Below, piece after piece: positions 25,937 through 35,671 of a stretch of 64,000 nucleotides of DNA. Origin of the DNA: Lancefieldella rimae ATCC 49626 (lineage in GTDB: Bacteria; Actinomycetota; Coriobacteriia; Coriobacteriales; Atopobiaceae); contig NZ_ACFE01000001.1 of NCBI RefSeq assembly GCF_000174015.1, positions 434,001 through 498,000 on the forward strand, written 5' to 3'. The translations under genes and the position numbers were made by a program. The notes below the pieces were generated by a model that saw only the letters and a list, made by a program, of their open reading frames with translations, had not been told where the DNA came from and ran no database searches. The number at the start of each line of letters is the position of its first letter. The first letter of the stretch is position 1.

Positions 25937-27944
25937 AGGTACTTCTCCTATTTGAAATAAACAAATAGGAGAAGATTCCCATAAGCGCAATTACGGTTGT
26001 TCCTCCAAGAATGGCGCGCATCGGAAGCGATTCCTCTTTCTGGGAATCGTCCGTTGAAGTCGCACCTTTTCGCTGAGTCTCAGAAGACGTATTCATCGCA
26101 TGATTCTCTTGAGAATTACCTTGCGTGCCACTTTCTGGCTCTTGTGTTGAGTGGGACTCACTCTGCCGAGAAGGACGCGCGGAAGTTTGAGTAGACACCG
26201 TACCAGCCGTATCGGATTTTGTCTGAGGTGTATACGGTGCGTTGCCATCATGTACATCTGATGAGGAATTGTTTTGGCTGGAATTATCCGAAGGCTTCTT
26301 CTCATCCGAAGAATTATCCGTATCGTGCGGAGCTTCTTTGTCAGCAGTAAGTGAGAAGAGCGTGCCTGAGTTGTTGGTGTAATACAGGTTTCCTTGTGCG
26401 TCGCAGATGACAGGCGAAGTCCCAAAGTTCTTATACGCATCTTCAGGAACATATATGTGCGTCAGCGCGTCACAATCCGACGTATTGTGTCCTGACACGT
26501 CAGAATCTCCAAGCACATATCGCCACACTCCACCAACCGGATCGTTAACCGTAAAGTAGACGTAGGTCTTCTCGCCCTGTTGTGAGACAAGAGGTGCACC
26601 GTTAACCTCGCCTTCACCGGCATGAACCGTGCGCTCAATTTTAAGCGTATCCAAATTAATAACGGAAAGCACGCCGGATTGGCCTTTGTCTTCCAAATCG
26701 ACCATGCCTCCCACAAACGCCTTTCCTCCGGCAATCGTGGGAGTTGACGAAGACGAGCCGGCAAACTTCACGCTGCCACGGGCCACAAGCTCATTTCCAC
26801 ACTTTTCAAAGACATGAAGGGTTCCGTCATGGGTCACCGTGATGTAGGTGCCGTCTCCGGTTTCTGAGTTAACCTGATACGGAATCACGCCCGCACGTAC
26901 AGAGCTCCCAAGATTCAGCTTGGACTTTACCGACCCCGTTTTCCCGTCGAGAAGCACCACGTCTCCCGACTCATTTCCTACAATGAAATCCGTTCCCGCA
27001 GCCGCAGCACCGCTGCCGCAATAACCGCTGGATTTTTGTTCTTCACTCGCGCGAAGTGCCCATTTTATAGAGCCATCGGTAAGGTCCACACAAACGAAAT
27101 CTCCTCTGCTTCCCTTCCCCGATTGCATTTGAGTAAATCCCGTTACGACAGACGTTCCGTCATGTGAGGCGGTAAGCGTTGCAAGCGTCTGGTATGCCGA
27201 AGCTCCGGACAGATCCTCAGAGCGCCACACACGCTCAAGCGAATCCAGCGAAAATGCCGTCAGGTGTCCGTCATCGGTAGCAACCACCACTAAACCGTTT
27301 ACAACGAGCGGACGAGTCGTGTGGGAAAGGGTGCTGTCCAACGTTGCCTGGCCTACGATCTTTCCCGTTGCACGCTGGGCTTTATACAGCGTATTTCCAC
27401 GAACAAAGTAGACGTGATCACCAGAGATAACCTGATGGGAAACAACCGATGGATATGTGCCGATTGTCTTGGGAGGAAGGATCCATTGAGCATGTACGTT
27501 TCCCGTGGGAGTCAAAAACGAAACAAACGCTGAATTACTTCCGTTTGGATATCCTCCCCACGTTGGCGTAATTCCTAAACGAGTACTCCCTGCCTGAGAA
27601 GCAGCGGGTGTTTTAGACTTGACCTTTGCGGGCTCGGATATCCCGGATACAGACTCGGGTGCACTCTCAGAGGTTCCCCTAGGTTCACCCTCAGATTGAG
27701 ACTTGGCCTTATTTACGGATTCAGTCTCAGACGTATCATTAGACGTTGGCACGCCTTCAGATGCAACAGTAGAATGAGCGGTATTTTCAGTGTCAGGAGA
27801 CGTATTTTTTGAGGTTGCGTCACTGCTTTTTGAAGATTCGGTGTAGCTCGCAGCTAGATTGCCGGTCTCTGCATAAGCTGCAAAAGGTAGAACCGAAAGC
27901 ACTACCACAAAAGAGAAAAGGATTGTTATAACCCTCTTTCTCAT
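25923..27944 (-). CDS. Secreted, membrane-anchored PQQ-like beta-propeller protein
   Basis: 673 residues: signal peptide (MRKRVITILFSFVVVLSVLPFAAYA), a Ser/Thr/Glu-rich linker to about 125, a PQQ-type beta-propeller (repeats such as GDHVYFVRGNTLYKAQRATGK and VVNGLVVVATDDGHLTAFSLDS), a second low-complexity linker and a C-terminal membrane helix with RR after it. There is no LPxTG motif. Possibly a cell-surface scaffold or adhesin-like protein. It starts one base after the lgt stop, so dcd, lgt and this gene form an operon. Confidence 0.8.
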   Translation of the reverse strand: MRKRVITILFSFVVVLSVLPFAAYAETGNLAASYTESSKSSDATSKNTSPDTENTAHSTVASEGVPTSNDTSETESVNKAKSQSEGEPRGTSESAPESVSGISEPAKVKSKTPAASQAGSTRLGITPTWGGYPNGSNSAFVSFLTPTGNVHAQWILPPKTIGTYPSVVSHQVISGDHVYFVRGNTLYKAQRATGKIVGQATLDSTLSHTTRPLVVNGLVVVATDDGHLTAFSLDSLERVWRSEDLSGASAYQTLATLTASHDGTSVVTGFTQMQSGKGSRGDFVCVDLTDGSIKWALRASEEQKSSGYCGSGAAAAGTDFIVGNESGDVVLLDGKTGSVKSKLNLGSSVRAGVIPYQVNSETGDGTYITVTHDGTLHVFEKCGNELVARGSVKFAGSSSSTPTIAGGKAFVGGMVDLEDKGQSGVLSVINLDTLKIERTVHAGEGEVNGAPLVSQQGEKTYVYFTVNDPVGGVWRYVLGDSDVSGHNTSDCDALTHIYVPEDAYKNFGTSPVICDAQGNLYYTNNSGTLFSLTADKEAPHDTDNSSDEKKPSDNSSQNNSSSDVHDGNAPYTPQTKSDTAGTVSTQTSARPSRQSESHSTQEPESGTQGNSQENHAMNTSSETQRKGATSTDDSQKEESLPMRAILGGTTVIALMGIFSYLFISNRRSTFRNA

Positions 27945-27945
27945 G

Positions 27946-28764
27946 CTACCTTACCCTCCCTACTTGAGGAGAGCCTACTTTGTGTGCATATACAAGAACT
28001 CCTATACCTAAAATTATAAGCGGAACACTGAGCAGTTGGCCCATGGTAATAACACCACCTAAAAGATATCCAAGCTGCTGATCGGGTAAGCGTACAAATT
28101 CAATAAGAAAACGGAAGACGCCATACAACAATAAAAATATGCCGATAAATGTTCCCTGTGAACGCGGAGGATATGCTCTTGAAAGCGCGTAGAGAACTAT
28201 AAACAACACCAAACCCTCGAGAAGTGCTTCGTAGAGCTGGGAAGGATGACGGTAGACGGCACCGCCTGTTTCAAACATAACTCCCCACGGAAGATTGGTT
28301 GGCTTTCCCCACAGCTCTCCATTGACAAAGTTTGCACATCTGCCAAAAAAGAGTCCCAAAGGAGCTCCAATGGCCGCAAGATCGGCGATGGTCGGAATCG
28401 AAAAGTGCATCATACGGCACGCAAGTGAACCGCCAACGACAGCACCGACAAGACCTCCGTGAAAGCTCATGCCTCCCTGCGAGAACGCAAAAATATCCAA
28501 GGGATGTTGAAGATAGTATCCTGCGCCATAGAAGATGACGTAAAACAAGCGAGCTCCGATAATGACTCCGAACGCTATACTCACAAGAAGATTAAGCGTA
28601 TCGTCAACGGTTATATCAAGCTTCCAGCGACGCGCTGTACGGTAGAGCATAACGCCCGCCAAAGTAAAGCCAACAAGATATGCCAGCCCATACCAACGGA
28701 TGGAAAGCGGTCCGATGGATATGGCTACCGGGTTAAGAGAATGATAGAGCTCGTTAAGCCACAC
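27946..28764 (-). CDS. lgt: Prolipoprotein diacylglyceryl transferase
   Basis: Membrane enzyme that adds diacylglyceryl to the lipobox Cys of prolipoproteins, such as the ThiY-like protein here. 272 residues, about seven membrane segments. MSFHGGLVGAVVGG, GRCANFVNGELWG and the C-terminal RFLIEFVRLPDQQLG match the family. GTG start. Second gene of the dcd-lgt operon. Confidence 0.95.
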   Translation of the reverse strand: MWLNELYHSLNPVAISIGPLSIRWYGLAYLVGFTLAGVMLYRTARRWKLDITVDDTLNLLVSIAFGVIIGARLFYVIFYGAGYYLQHPLDIFAFSQGGMSFHGGLVGAVVGGSLACRMMHFSIPTIADLAAIGAPLGLFFGRCANFVNGELWGKPTNLPWGVMFETGGAVYRHPSQLYEALLEGLVLFIVLYALSRAYPPRSQGTFIGIFLLLYGVFRFLIEFVRLPDQQLGYLLGGVITMGQLLSVPLIILGIGVLVYAHKVGSPQVGRVR

Positions 28765-28778
28765 GTACTTCTCGCCAC

Positions 28779-29336
28779 CTACTTTTGAAGGACATGAGAC
28801 GGTGTAGCCCCACGCTGTCCCTGGTAATGACTGCCAAGAGCTTCAGATCCATAGGGACGCTCGACCGGAGAACTCATACGTTCAAAAGAGAGCTGACCAA
28901 TGCGCATCCCCGGATGCAGGGCAATGGGAAGAGTAGCCACATTGGAAAGCTCAAGAGTCAACTCTCCATCCCAACCGGGATCAACATATCCGGCAGTTGA
29001 ATGAATCATGAGGCCAAGGCGGCCAAGCGTTGATTTGCCCTCAAGCTTACCCAAGATGTCATCGGGAATGGCAATGCGCTCAAGAGTGGTTCCAAGTGCA
29101 AACTGACCCGGATGAAGAACGAATACCTCACCCTCGGGAACGTCAATTGACTCCGTAAGACCATCTTGTGTTGTTAAGGGATCGATGCAAGTGTGTATAG
29201 AATTGCGGAAGATCCTAAAATTTGAACCAAGACATACGTCAACGGAAGCCGGTTGGATATTTTTGTCGCACAAAGGCTCAATCAAAATACGACCAGCTAA
29301 AAGCTCACTTTTAATGTCGCGATCTGAGAGGACCAA
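28779..29336 (-). CDS. dcd: dCTP deaminase
   Basis: Trimeric enzyme deaminating dCTP to dUTP, or to dUMP in bifunctional forms; the class cannot be told here. 185 residues. LSDRDIKSELLAG start, EGKSTLGRLGLMIHSTAGYVDPGWDGELTLELSN core with the active-site Glu/Arg/Ser. TTG start with GGGAAAGG upstream; it aligns with the MILSDRDI start of the family. Confidence 0.93.
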   Translation of the reverse strand: MVLSDRDIKSELLAGRILIEPLCDKNIQPASVDVCLGSNFRIFRNSIHTCIDPLTTQDGLTESIDVPEGEVFVLHPGQFALGTTLERIAIPDDILGKLEGKSTLGRLGLMIHSTAGYVDPGWDGELTLELSNVATLPIALHPGMRIGQLSFERMSSPVERPYGSEALGSHYQGQRGATPSHVLQK

Positions 29337-29515
29337 ATCATCTGCCTTTCCCTCACGGTGGTTCCCAATTTCTTGCCTTACTACAGTAACACGCTCACTT
29401 TAGCACGCGCACTTTCAAAAAAGAGGCGCGCACCAAAAATGCATCATATTAACGCAGGAAATTCAACATATTTCCATTAAATTTGAACGCGCCCTACTTA
29501 CTTGAGCAAATACCG

Positions 29516-29752
29516 CTACAGCATCGCCGGCTGAACGCGCTTTACGCCGGGTACGTGTTCAACAAGAATACGCTCGATGCCCTCAGACATATCATAGGCA
29601 GACAGAGGGCAACCGGCGCAGGAACCGGTCATCTCAAGGGTTACCGTACCGTCGTCATTCACATCGATAAGCTCAACGTCTCCACCGTCCGCCTGAAGGC
29701 TCTGACGGATTACGTCAAGCGTAGCATTCAAAAGTTCCCTGTTAATTGCCAT
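29516..29752 (-). CDS. NifU C-terminal-domain (Nfu) Fe-S carrier
   Basis: Small Nfu protein of 78 residues that binds a 4Fe-4S cluster between monomers and delivers it to apo-proteins. CXXC motif in TGSCAGCPLSAYDM; DVIRQSLQADGGDVELIDV is typical. ATG 29752 has AAGGAGA six bases upstream. Located 21 kb from the suf operon and apparently transcribed alone. Confidence 0.92.
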   Translation of the reverse strand: MAINRELLNATLDVIRQSLQADGGDVELIDVNDDGTVTLEMTGSCAGCPLSAYDMSEGIERILVEHVPGVKRVQPAML

Positions 29753-29934
29753 AGCCGATCTCCTTATGGTCTCAATACGATGATCAAAGTCTTTTGTATC
29801 GTACCCAATGACCTTCAAATGATACGTTTCTTACATCACACGTTTCTTGTGGACTCCCTCAGGAACTCCCTTGCGCGCTTCTCCCAAACGTGGCGTCTTA
29901 AAGCAAACGGCCGCATAAAGGCAATCGCACACCG

Positions 29935-32568
29935 CTAACCAATGGGCGAGAAGAGATGCCCTTGCGTTGCTCCCTCAAGACGGCTCGGCAAAGCTCTTTC
30001 CTGCTTCACGGCAGCTACTGCAGAAGCCACACGCGCAATGGCACGCTCTGTCTGCTCTTTGGTCAGCAAAGTGGCATCAACCATAAGCCGGGTAACTCCG
30101 TGGGCGAGAAGGACATCAAGCTCAGGTACCGCATCAAAAGGCTGAGGGGCCCAAATACGTGAGCGACCCTGAGTATCCGTGGTAACGGGAAGATAATCGT
30201 TATCAATTCCGCGCAGATAATGCGGCTCTTGGCGCAACTTACAGGTATCACAGTCATGGATGCACTTCCCCGTTGCCATAAGCACGCAATGCTCGCTTGT
30301 CATGGTGCGTATGCGGCCACTGACCAAATACCCCACGGGAACCGAGGCATTTTCCGCAATATGAGCAATCTCAGCAAGAGTCAACTCGGAATTCAGCCAA
30401 ACGCCACAGGCACCGCTGTTTACAAGAGCGCTCACGGCATAATCGTTGTGAAGAGGAATACATTCCCGGATTTCTGCCATCGCATGGCAATCAAGCGCAC
30501 ACGCAAGCTCTGATATATTACCGACGGCCACGGGAGCTCCCGTGCGAATCCACGGATCAAGCCGCAAGTGATCCGCCTCGCGACACACTTCATCCAGCCA
30601 CGGCACCACGCGTGCAAGCATATCATCCGGCCAGACACCTTGATTGAGCGCATCGGCGGATGCATAGAGACGAGAAGCTCCCGCCGCCTGTGCAATACGT
30701 GCCTGCTCCGGTGAGGTCACAAGCACACATATCTCAGCGTCTTTTGCCCTTGTTTGAGCAGAGGCTCTGTCTGACAGGAGCAAAGATGCCGCTTTGGCTG
30801 CTGCGCTGCGTTCATTTTCGGCGGCGCGACGAGAGAGAGGCGCCGTGTTCTTCTCGCGAGCTCGATAGCCGGCAAGAATCCGTTCTTCGAGAGCCATGCA
30901 CGCATCTGCGCGCACGCCGTGGACGGCGGAAAAGCTCATGCCGCATTCCGCATCAAGATCAATGTCAAAGCATATGGGCTCAAAGGGAGATGAACCCATG
31001 CGTCCCACGTGCTCTCTTAACTCTTCCGTACTAACCGGCTTCGTGCGTGCCTTCTCAACCACAAAGCCCTGGACGGATGCGGAATGCTCCCCGTCAGCGG
31101 TGGTAAGTGAAACGGTAAACGGCTGGCCAATATGCGCAGAAACCCGCACGGAAACGGCGCGTTTGCGGGGACAGTCGAGTGAGGCAATCCGTTCCGCCTG
31201 AGCACGCGCCGCCTCCGAACGAATCACGCGTACCACGGAGCCAACCGCCATCACGCGAGCCGCTCTGACCGTCAAGGTGCTGTCCGGCTCCGCATCACAA
31301 GGAGCCAAGGCTGTTAAGAATTTCGTAGGGTCATCAAGAGGGCGAATCTCCAACAAGTCCCCTTTGCCAATGGGTGCATGGACGGCCAAATCAACATCAG
31401 CCTGCTTGTAGCGCCGCAGCTTTACCCGTCCGCCGTTAAGTCCGCCTTTCTTCTCGACGGCATCCTCAAGCGCGCGACCACCGACCACCTCGCCTACAGT
31501 CTCACCACGGTTGTTTGACCGCTCGTAGCTCATCATTTCGTTGCCGGCAGTACCTTGTAGATATGCGTCGATAAGCCCGCGATTAAAGGAACGTTTAAGC
31601 AGGCGATGGCGATACGCACGATTTGAGTCGCTGTCCTCACCAGCCACAAGAGCGTCAAGCGCTTCTCGATAGGCACGTACTACCGAATACACATACTCGG
31701 GCGCCTTCATGCGCCCCTCGATCTTGAGCGATTTGGCGCCCGACGCTACCAATTCTGGCAAATCGTCAATGGTGCAGTAATCCTTGGGACATAACAGGCG
31801 CTCAAACTCCGGACGAGAAACTACCGTATGATCGGTATCCACCAACACGTACGGCAGACGACACGGCTGTGCACACGCACCACGATTTGCAGAGCGTTCG
31901 CCGCGCATGGAACTCATATGGCAAATGCCCGAGTAGCAAAAGCACAGCGCGCCATGGCTAAAGCATTCCACATCAACGCCCTCTTGGGCAATGCGGCCGA
32001 TCTCTTGAGAGGTGAGCTCGCGAGAAAGCGTTACGCGGCCAACGCCGAGCTCTCGGCAAAACGCCACGCCTCGCGCGTCGTGTATGTTGGCCTGCGTAGA
32101 CACATGGCACTCCATCTGGGGCCACGTACTTCGGACCTGCCACAAAAGCCCCCAGTCCTGGATAATAAAGGCATCGGCACCTAAAAGCCACGCGCGGCGA
32201 ATCAGCCTCAATACGCGTTGCATCTCGTCCCACTTGACCACCACGTTGACCGTCACATACACTCGCGTGCCCGCAAGATGTGCACGCCTGCATGCCTCCG
32301 CAAAAGACGCATCATCAAAGTTGTCGGCACTGCGCCGAGCATTAAAGTTGCTGCCAAGCCCGCAATAGATGGCGTCCGCACCGGCCGCCAGGGCCGCACT
32401 GAACGCTGAGGGGCCTCCTGCCGGAGCGAGAAGCTCCACAAAAGCGGCATTGGCAAGCGGCGTTGTGTGTTCAAGCTCGTGGGACGATGCATGGGTCCAT
32501 GACGCTTCATTCATGCGGTTCTTCTCGCCAGCGGCACACGCACGCTCGCGACGGTTTCGATCATTCAT
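29935..32568 (-). CDS. U32-family peptidase-like protein (RlhA/TrhP type)
   Basis: 877 residues. N-terminal U32 barrel (LLAPAGGPSAFSAALAAGADAIYCGL, VTVNVVVKWDE, HGALCFCYSGICHMSSMRGERSANRGACAQPCRLPY) with the clustered Cys of the family, then a DUF3656-like middle and a second U32-like region with CVLMATGKCIHDCDTCKLR. E. coli relatives RlhA and TrhP hydroxylate rRNA or tRNA cytidine/uridine rather than cut proteins, so an RNA-modification role is likely. AAGGA six bases before the ATG. Older annotations call these collagenases. Confidence 0.85.
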   Translation of the reverse strand: MNDRNRRERACAAGEKNRMNEASWTHASSHELEHTTPLANAAFVELLAPAGGPSAFSAALAAGADAIYCGLGSNFNARRSADNFDDASFAEACRRAHLAGTRVYVTVNVVVKWDEMQRVLRLIRRAWLLGADAFIIQDWGLLWQVRSTWPQMECHVSTQANIHDARGVAFCRELGVGRVTLSRELTSQEIGRIAQEGVDVECFSHGALCFCYSGICHMSSMRGERSANRGACAQPCRLPYVLVDTDHTVVSRPEFERLLCPKDYCTIDDLPELVASGAKSLKIEGRMKAPEYVYSVVRAYREALDALVAGEDSDSNRAYRHRLLKRSFNRGLIDAYLQGTAGNEMMSYERSNNRGETVGEVVGGRALEDAVEKKGGLNGGRVKLRRYKQADVDLAVHAPIGKGDLLEIRPLDDPTKFLTALAPCDAEPDSTLTVRAARVMAVGSVVRVIRSEAARAQAERIASLDCPRKRAVSVRVSAHIGQPFTVSLTTADGEHSASVQGFVVEKARTKPVSTEELREHVGRMGSSPFEPICFDIDLDAECGMSFSAVHGVRADACMALEERILAGYRAREKNTAPLSRRAAENERSAAAKAASLLLSDRASAQTRAKDAEICVLVTSPEQARIAQAAGASRLYASADALNQGVWPDDMLARVVPWLDEVCREADHLRLDPWIRTGAPVAVGNISELACALDCHAMAEIRECIPLHNDYAVSALVNSGACGVWLNSELTLAEIAHIAENASVPVGYLVSGRIRTMTSEHCVLMATGKCIHDCDTCKLRQEPHYLRGIDNDYLPVTTDTQGRSRIWAPQPFDAVPELDVLLAHGVTRLMVDATLLTKEQTERAIARVASAVAAVKQERALPSRLEGATQGHLFSPIG

Positions 32569-32606
32569 GTATATCCTTGCGTAGACGGTACTTGGTTTGA
32601 GCGATA

Positions 32607-33206
32607 TTAGTTTTTCAGTGCAGAAAGAGGCGGATGCACTTTATCCTTGTCGGACAAAATGACGCGCGCAGGATCAAAGTTCTTCTCACCGAGAAACGCC
32701 GGCCACACGATACCTATCTCAGGATCGTTCCACATAACGCCACCCTCATCGCCCGGATGGTAGGTGTCGTCGCATTTGTAGCAGAACTCAGCCTCATCCG
32801 AGAGCACCAAAAATCCATGGGCAAATCCTCGCGGCACAAAGAATTGACGGTGGTTCTCTTCGGAAAGGACGATGCCTTCCCACTTACCCCAGGTAGGACT
32901 CCCTACGCGCAAATCAACTGCCACGTCAAAAACGGTACCCCGAATAACTCGAACCAGTTTTGCCTGAGGATGTGCAATCTGAAAGTGAAGTCCCCGAAGC
33001 ACCCCTTGCGATGAAGACGACTGGTTGTCCTGGACAAATTCCGCATCAATACCTGCCGCTACAAAGTTGTCACGTCGATAGGTTTCCATAAAGTATCCGC
33101 GGCGATCACCATACGTCTTTACATCGACTGCCATCACTCCCTCAATGGAGGTAGGAGTGAACACAAAATTACCCGATGTTATGGAACGTTCTGTCAACTC
33201 AGCCAC
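32607..33206 (-). CDS. rfbC: dTDP-4-dehydrorhamnose 3,5-epimerase
   Basis: Cupin-fold epimerase of dTDP-L-rhamnose synthesis. About 199 residues. GDRRGYFMETYRRDNF, QDNQSSSSQGVLRGLHFQ with catalytic His, VRVIRGTVFDVAVDLRVGSPTWGKW and FVPRGFAHGFLVLSD are diagnostic. GTG 33206 has AAGGGA upstream; an earlier TTG at 33230 is possible. Separated from rfbA, rfbD and rfbB by 10 kb of glycan genes. Confidence 0.94.
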   Translation of the reverse strand: MAELTERSITSGNFVFTPTSIEGVMAVDVKTYGDRRGYFMETYRRDNFVAAGIDAEFVQDNQSSSSQGVLRGLHFQIAHPQAKLVRVIRGTVFDVAVDLRVGSPTWGKWEGIVLSEENHRQFFVPRGFAHGFLVLSDEAEFCYKCDDTYHPGDEGGVMWNDPEIGIVWPAFLGEKNFDPARVILSDKDKVHPPLSALKN

Positions 33207-33359
33207 GATACGGCTTCCCTTCACGCGCAACTCGTTTTATACTCACCACTTGTCTGATGAGTCCACAGATAACTATACTCAAACAATCACCCAATGAGTA
33301 CGCTATTATTTTAGTGGGAGACTCAAAGACACCGCAAAGATCGTACAGAAGGAAAAGCC

Positions 33360-34040
33360 GTGAGAATTCTTGCACTTGTACCTGCATATAATGAGGAAGC
33401 CTGCATTGCGGACACTATCACTGAATTAACACAGACATGTCCGTCCGTTGACTATGTTGTTATCAACGATGGATCGAGTGATTCCACGTTGGCCATCTGC
33501 CGCCGGAATAATTTCAATTATATAAACTTACCCGTCAACGGTGGACTTTCAGCGGCTTTCCGCACCGGTATGCGATATGCCAAAGATCATGGTTACGATG
33601 CTGCCGTGCAGTTCGACTCCGATGGCCAACATATGCCGCAATTCATTCCAGCCATGGCAGAAGCGCTTGAGCGAGACCACGTCGACATTGTCATAGCTTC
33701 CCGCTTTGTAACCAAACAACGCGGATCAAGTGCCCGAGAGATTGGTTCCAAACTCATCAGCTGGCTTATCAAGCGCAGTACCGGACAGGTCATCACCGAT
33801 CCAACCTCCGGTATGCGCATGTACAATGCCGCAATGATTGACAGATATGCGCGCTCGTTTGACTTCTCGCCGGAACCCGACACCATTTCGCTCCTGATGC
33901 GCAAGGGTGCGCGGATCAGCGAAATTCAGACCGAAATGCGTGAGCGCCAAGGCGGTAAGAGTTATCTCAACTTCTATAACTCTATTGTCTATATGGCACG
34001 CACGTGTCTTTCACTTCTTCTGTTCCAATGGTTTAGATAA
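33360..34040 (+). CDS. Family 2 glycosyltransferase (DPM1/GtrB-like)
   Basis: 226 residues, GT-A fold: LVPAYNEEACIADTI, VVINDGSSDST, and the DSDGQHMPQFIP metal-binding segment; no C-terminal membrane pair. Likely makes a polyprenyl-phosphate sugar or adds a glycan residue on the inner face of the membrane. GTG start after AAGGA. Pairs with the DUF2304 gene 19 bases downstream, a common pairing in rhamnan/polysaccharide loci. Confidence 0.88.
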   Translation: MRILALVPAYNEEACIADTITELTQTCPSVDYVVINDGSSDSTLAICRRNNFNYINLPVNGGLSAAFRTGMRYAKDHGYDAAVQFDSDGQHMPQFIPAMAEALERDHVDIVIASRFVTKQRGSSAREIGSKLISWLIKRSTGQVITDPTSGMRMYNAAMIDRYARSFDFSPEPDTISLLMRKGARISEIQTEMRERQGGKSYLNFYNSIVYMARTCLSLLLFQWFR

Positions 34041-34059
34041 ACCGAGATAAGGTGGCTTT

Positions 34060-34446
34060 ATGTCTATCATGCTTCGAATTTCTTTACTCCTTGGTGCTCT
34101 CTTTGCACTCGGCATTGTTATCAATAGCGTCCGCAAATCACGAATCCGCATTTCAGATTCAGTGTTTTGGGTCATATCCGCAACTCTTCTTCTCTTGTTT
34201 GCGATTATTCCGCAAATCCCCTTTTTCTTTTCTCGACTTTTTGGATTTGTCTCAACCAGCAACTTCGTTTTGGTTGTTGTGATAGCCCTGATGCTCATCA
34301 AACTGTTCCACCAGTCGTGCAGCATTTCTCGCCTTACCTATAAGGTTGAATCGCTTTCCGCTACGATTGCCCTTCACGATAAAGACTTACGTGACGAGAA
34401 GAACCTCGATTCCATCACCGACTTCAACCACGCTGCCCGCGTTTAG
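34060..34446 (+). CDS. DUF2304 membrane protein
   Basis: 128 residues with three membrane segments (IMLRISLLLGALFALGIVIN, DSVFWVISATLLLLFAIIP, NFVLVVVIALMLIKLF) and a coiled C-terminal tail. DUF2304 genes regularly follow GT2 genes and are thought to assist polyprenyl-phosphate glycosyltransfer. The 3' end overlaps the opposite-strand flippase gene by 23 bases. Confidence 0.85.
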   Translation: MSIMLRISLLLGALFALGIVINSVRKSRIRISDSVFWVISATLLLLFAIIPQIPFFFSRLFGFVSTSNFVLVVVIALMLIKLFHQSCSISRLTYKVESLSATIALHDKDLRDEKNLDSITDFNHAARV

Positions 34447-35671
34447 CTCGCAAGCCCAGCGCACAGAAGACTCCGAATACCAAGGCAAGCATCAGGAGCG
34501 AGGCGTCATACAAAAGGCAGGCACCCATCATGCCGCCCGTTGTAATGAAATAACCTGACGTCACAAATGCAAAACCGGCGCCGCAGGCATAGCTCACCAA
34601 AACGCCAATCTGCTTTCGCATGGTAACCACAGCATAGTAGAGAATCACCGTAAGCGCATTCAGCCAGCCTCCCACCAAAAGCACCATAAGTTCCGCTTGA
34701 TACGGGGAAAAATCAAGTCCGTACAGTATGCCTAAAACCGGTGTGCCCAAAGGCCACGCAAGAGCCATGGTAAGCAGCGTGGCAAGCGTTACTGCGCCAA
34801 AACCCTTGAGGATGAGAGACAAAAACGAGGCGATATTGCCAGAAGTCCACCGATTAGCCATATCGGTCAAAAGCGGCTTAAAAATGAAATTACTGAGCAA
34901 GTTAATGACCATCGCCGGCATGAAAAGTGCCGCATAAAACGTCTGATACTCGTTGCTCATGAAACGTGCCATGGCGTATTTGGGAGCTCCCACCACATAG
35001 GTCAGCAAGAACGATCCCGCAAAAAGCGGTGCCGTGGTCAATAGCAATTTTCCAATGGACCCCAGGTTAAAAGATGGTTTCAGAGACTCCATTGCCTTTG
35101 CGGGCGCGTAAATCAGCACAACCATCACCACAGCAGACGCCGCAAAAGCAACAAGACATGATACCAGCAGATTCCTCGTAAGTACCACACCCGCAACAAA
35201 TGCGACAACCGTCGTCAGTACACGGAAGAAAAACGCACGTCCTGCAATATCAAGTCTTCCGTGCTGTTGAAACATACCATGAAACACATCTTCAACAACG
35301 TCAAAGAGACGCAACGAAGCAATCAGAGTAAAAAGCAGACCTTCATACGTCAGTCCCTGCGTGGTAGCGGAGTAGATAACCACGCCGATCATCATACAGA
35401 TCGTCGTAATGCAACGCGACCCCAGATATACGCCAAACGGAAATTTTTCTTCCGTATCGGTTGCTTGATAGGTGCGAATTTCAAAATGGCCGATTACCAT
35501 GAGCTGCTGTGCAATGGCATACGCAAGCGAGAAGATGCCTCCGGCGGCAGCACCCATCGTCCGCGTCACTGCCATCAGCATGAGGACCGTTGACGCGGCA
35601 TTCATCAACGAGCCAAGCGTGTTCCAAAAATAGTTTTTGCGCATTTGCGCCGGAGATGTTTCTATATTCAT
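34424..35671 (-). CDS. Oligosaccharide flippase (Wzx/MOP superfamily)
   Basis: 415 residues with about 12 membrane segments; N-terminal NYFWNTLGSLMNAASTVLMLMAVTRTMGAAAGGIFSLAYAIAQQ fits the polysaccharide-export flippases that move lipid-linked repeat units to the outer face. Starts inside the stop of the upstream licD (ATGA overlap), so the two are coupled. The gene tail overlaps DUF2304 convergently. Confidence 0.86.
   Translation of the reverse strand: MNIETSPAQMRKNYFWNTLGSLMNAASTVLMLMAVTRTMGAAAGGIFSLAYAIAQQLMVIGHFEIRTYQATDTEEKFPFGVYLGSRCITTICMMIGVVIYSATTQGLTYEGLLFTLIASLRLFDVVEDVFHGMFQQHGRLDIAGRAFFFRVLTTVVAFVAGVVLTRNLLVSCLVAFAASAVVMVVLIYAPAKAMESLKPSFNLGSIGKLLLTTAPLFAGSFLLTYVVGAPKYAMARFMSNEYQTFYAALFMPAMVINLLSNFIFKPLLTDMANRWTSGNIASFLSLILKGFGAVTLATLLTMALAWPLGTPVLGILYGLDFSPYQAELMVLLVGGWLNALTVILYYAVVTMRKQIGVLVSYACGAGFAFVTSGYFITTGGMMGACLLYDASLLMLALVFGVFCALGLRAKRGQRG

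Noticed and set aside
25923-26050. LPxTG sorting signal at the C-terminus of the PQQ-repeat protein
   Set aside because: The sequence before the helix is SLPMRA, without the LPxTG pattern; it is called a plain membrane anchor.
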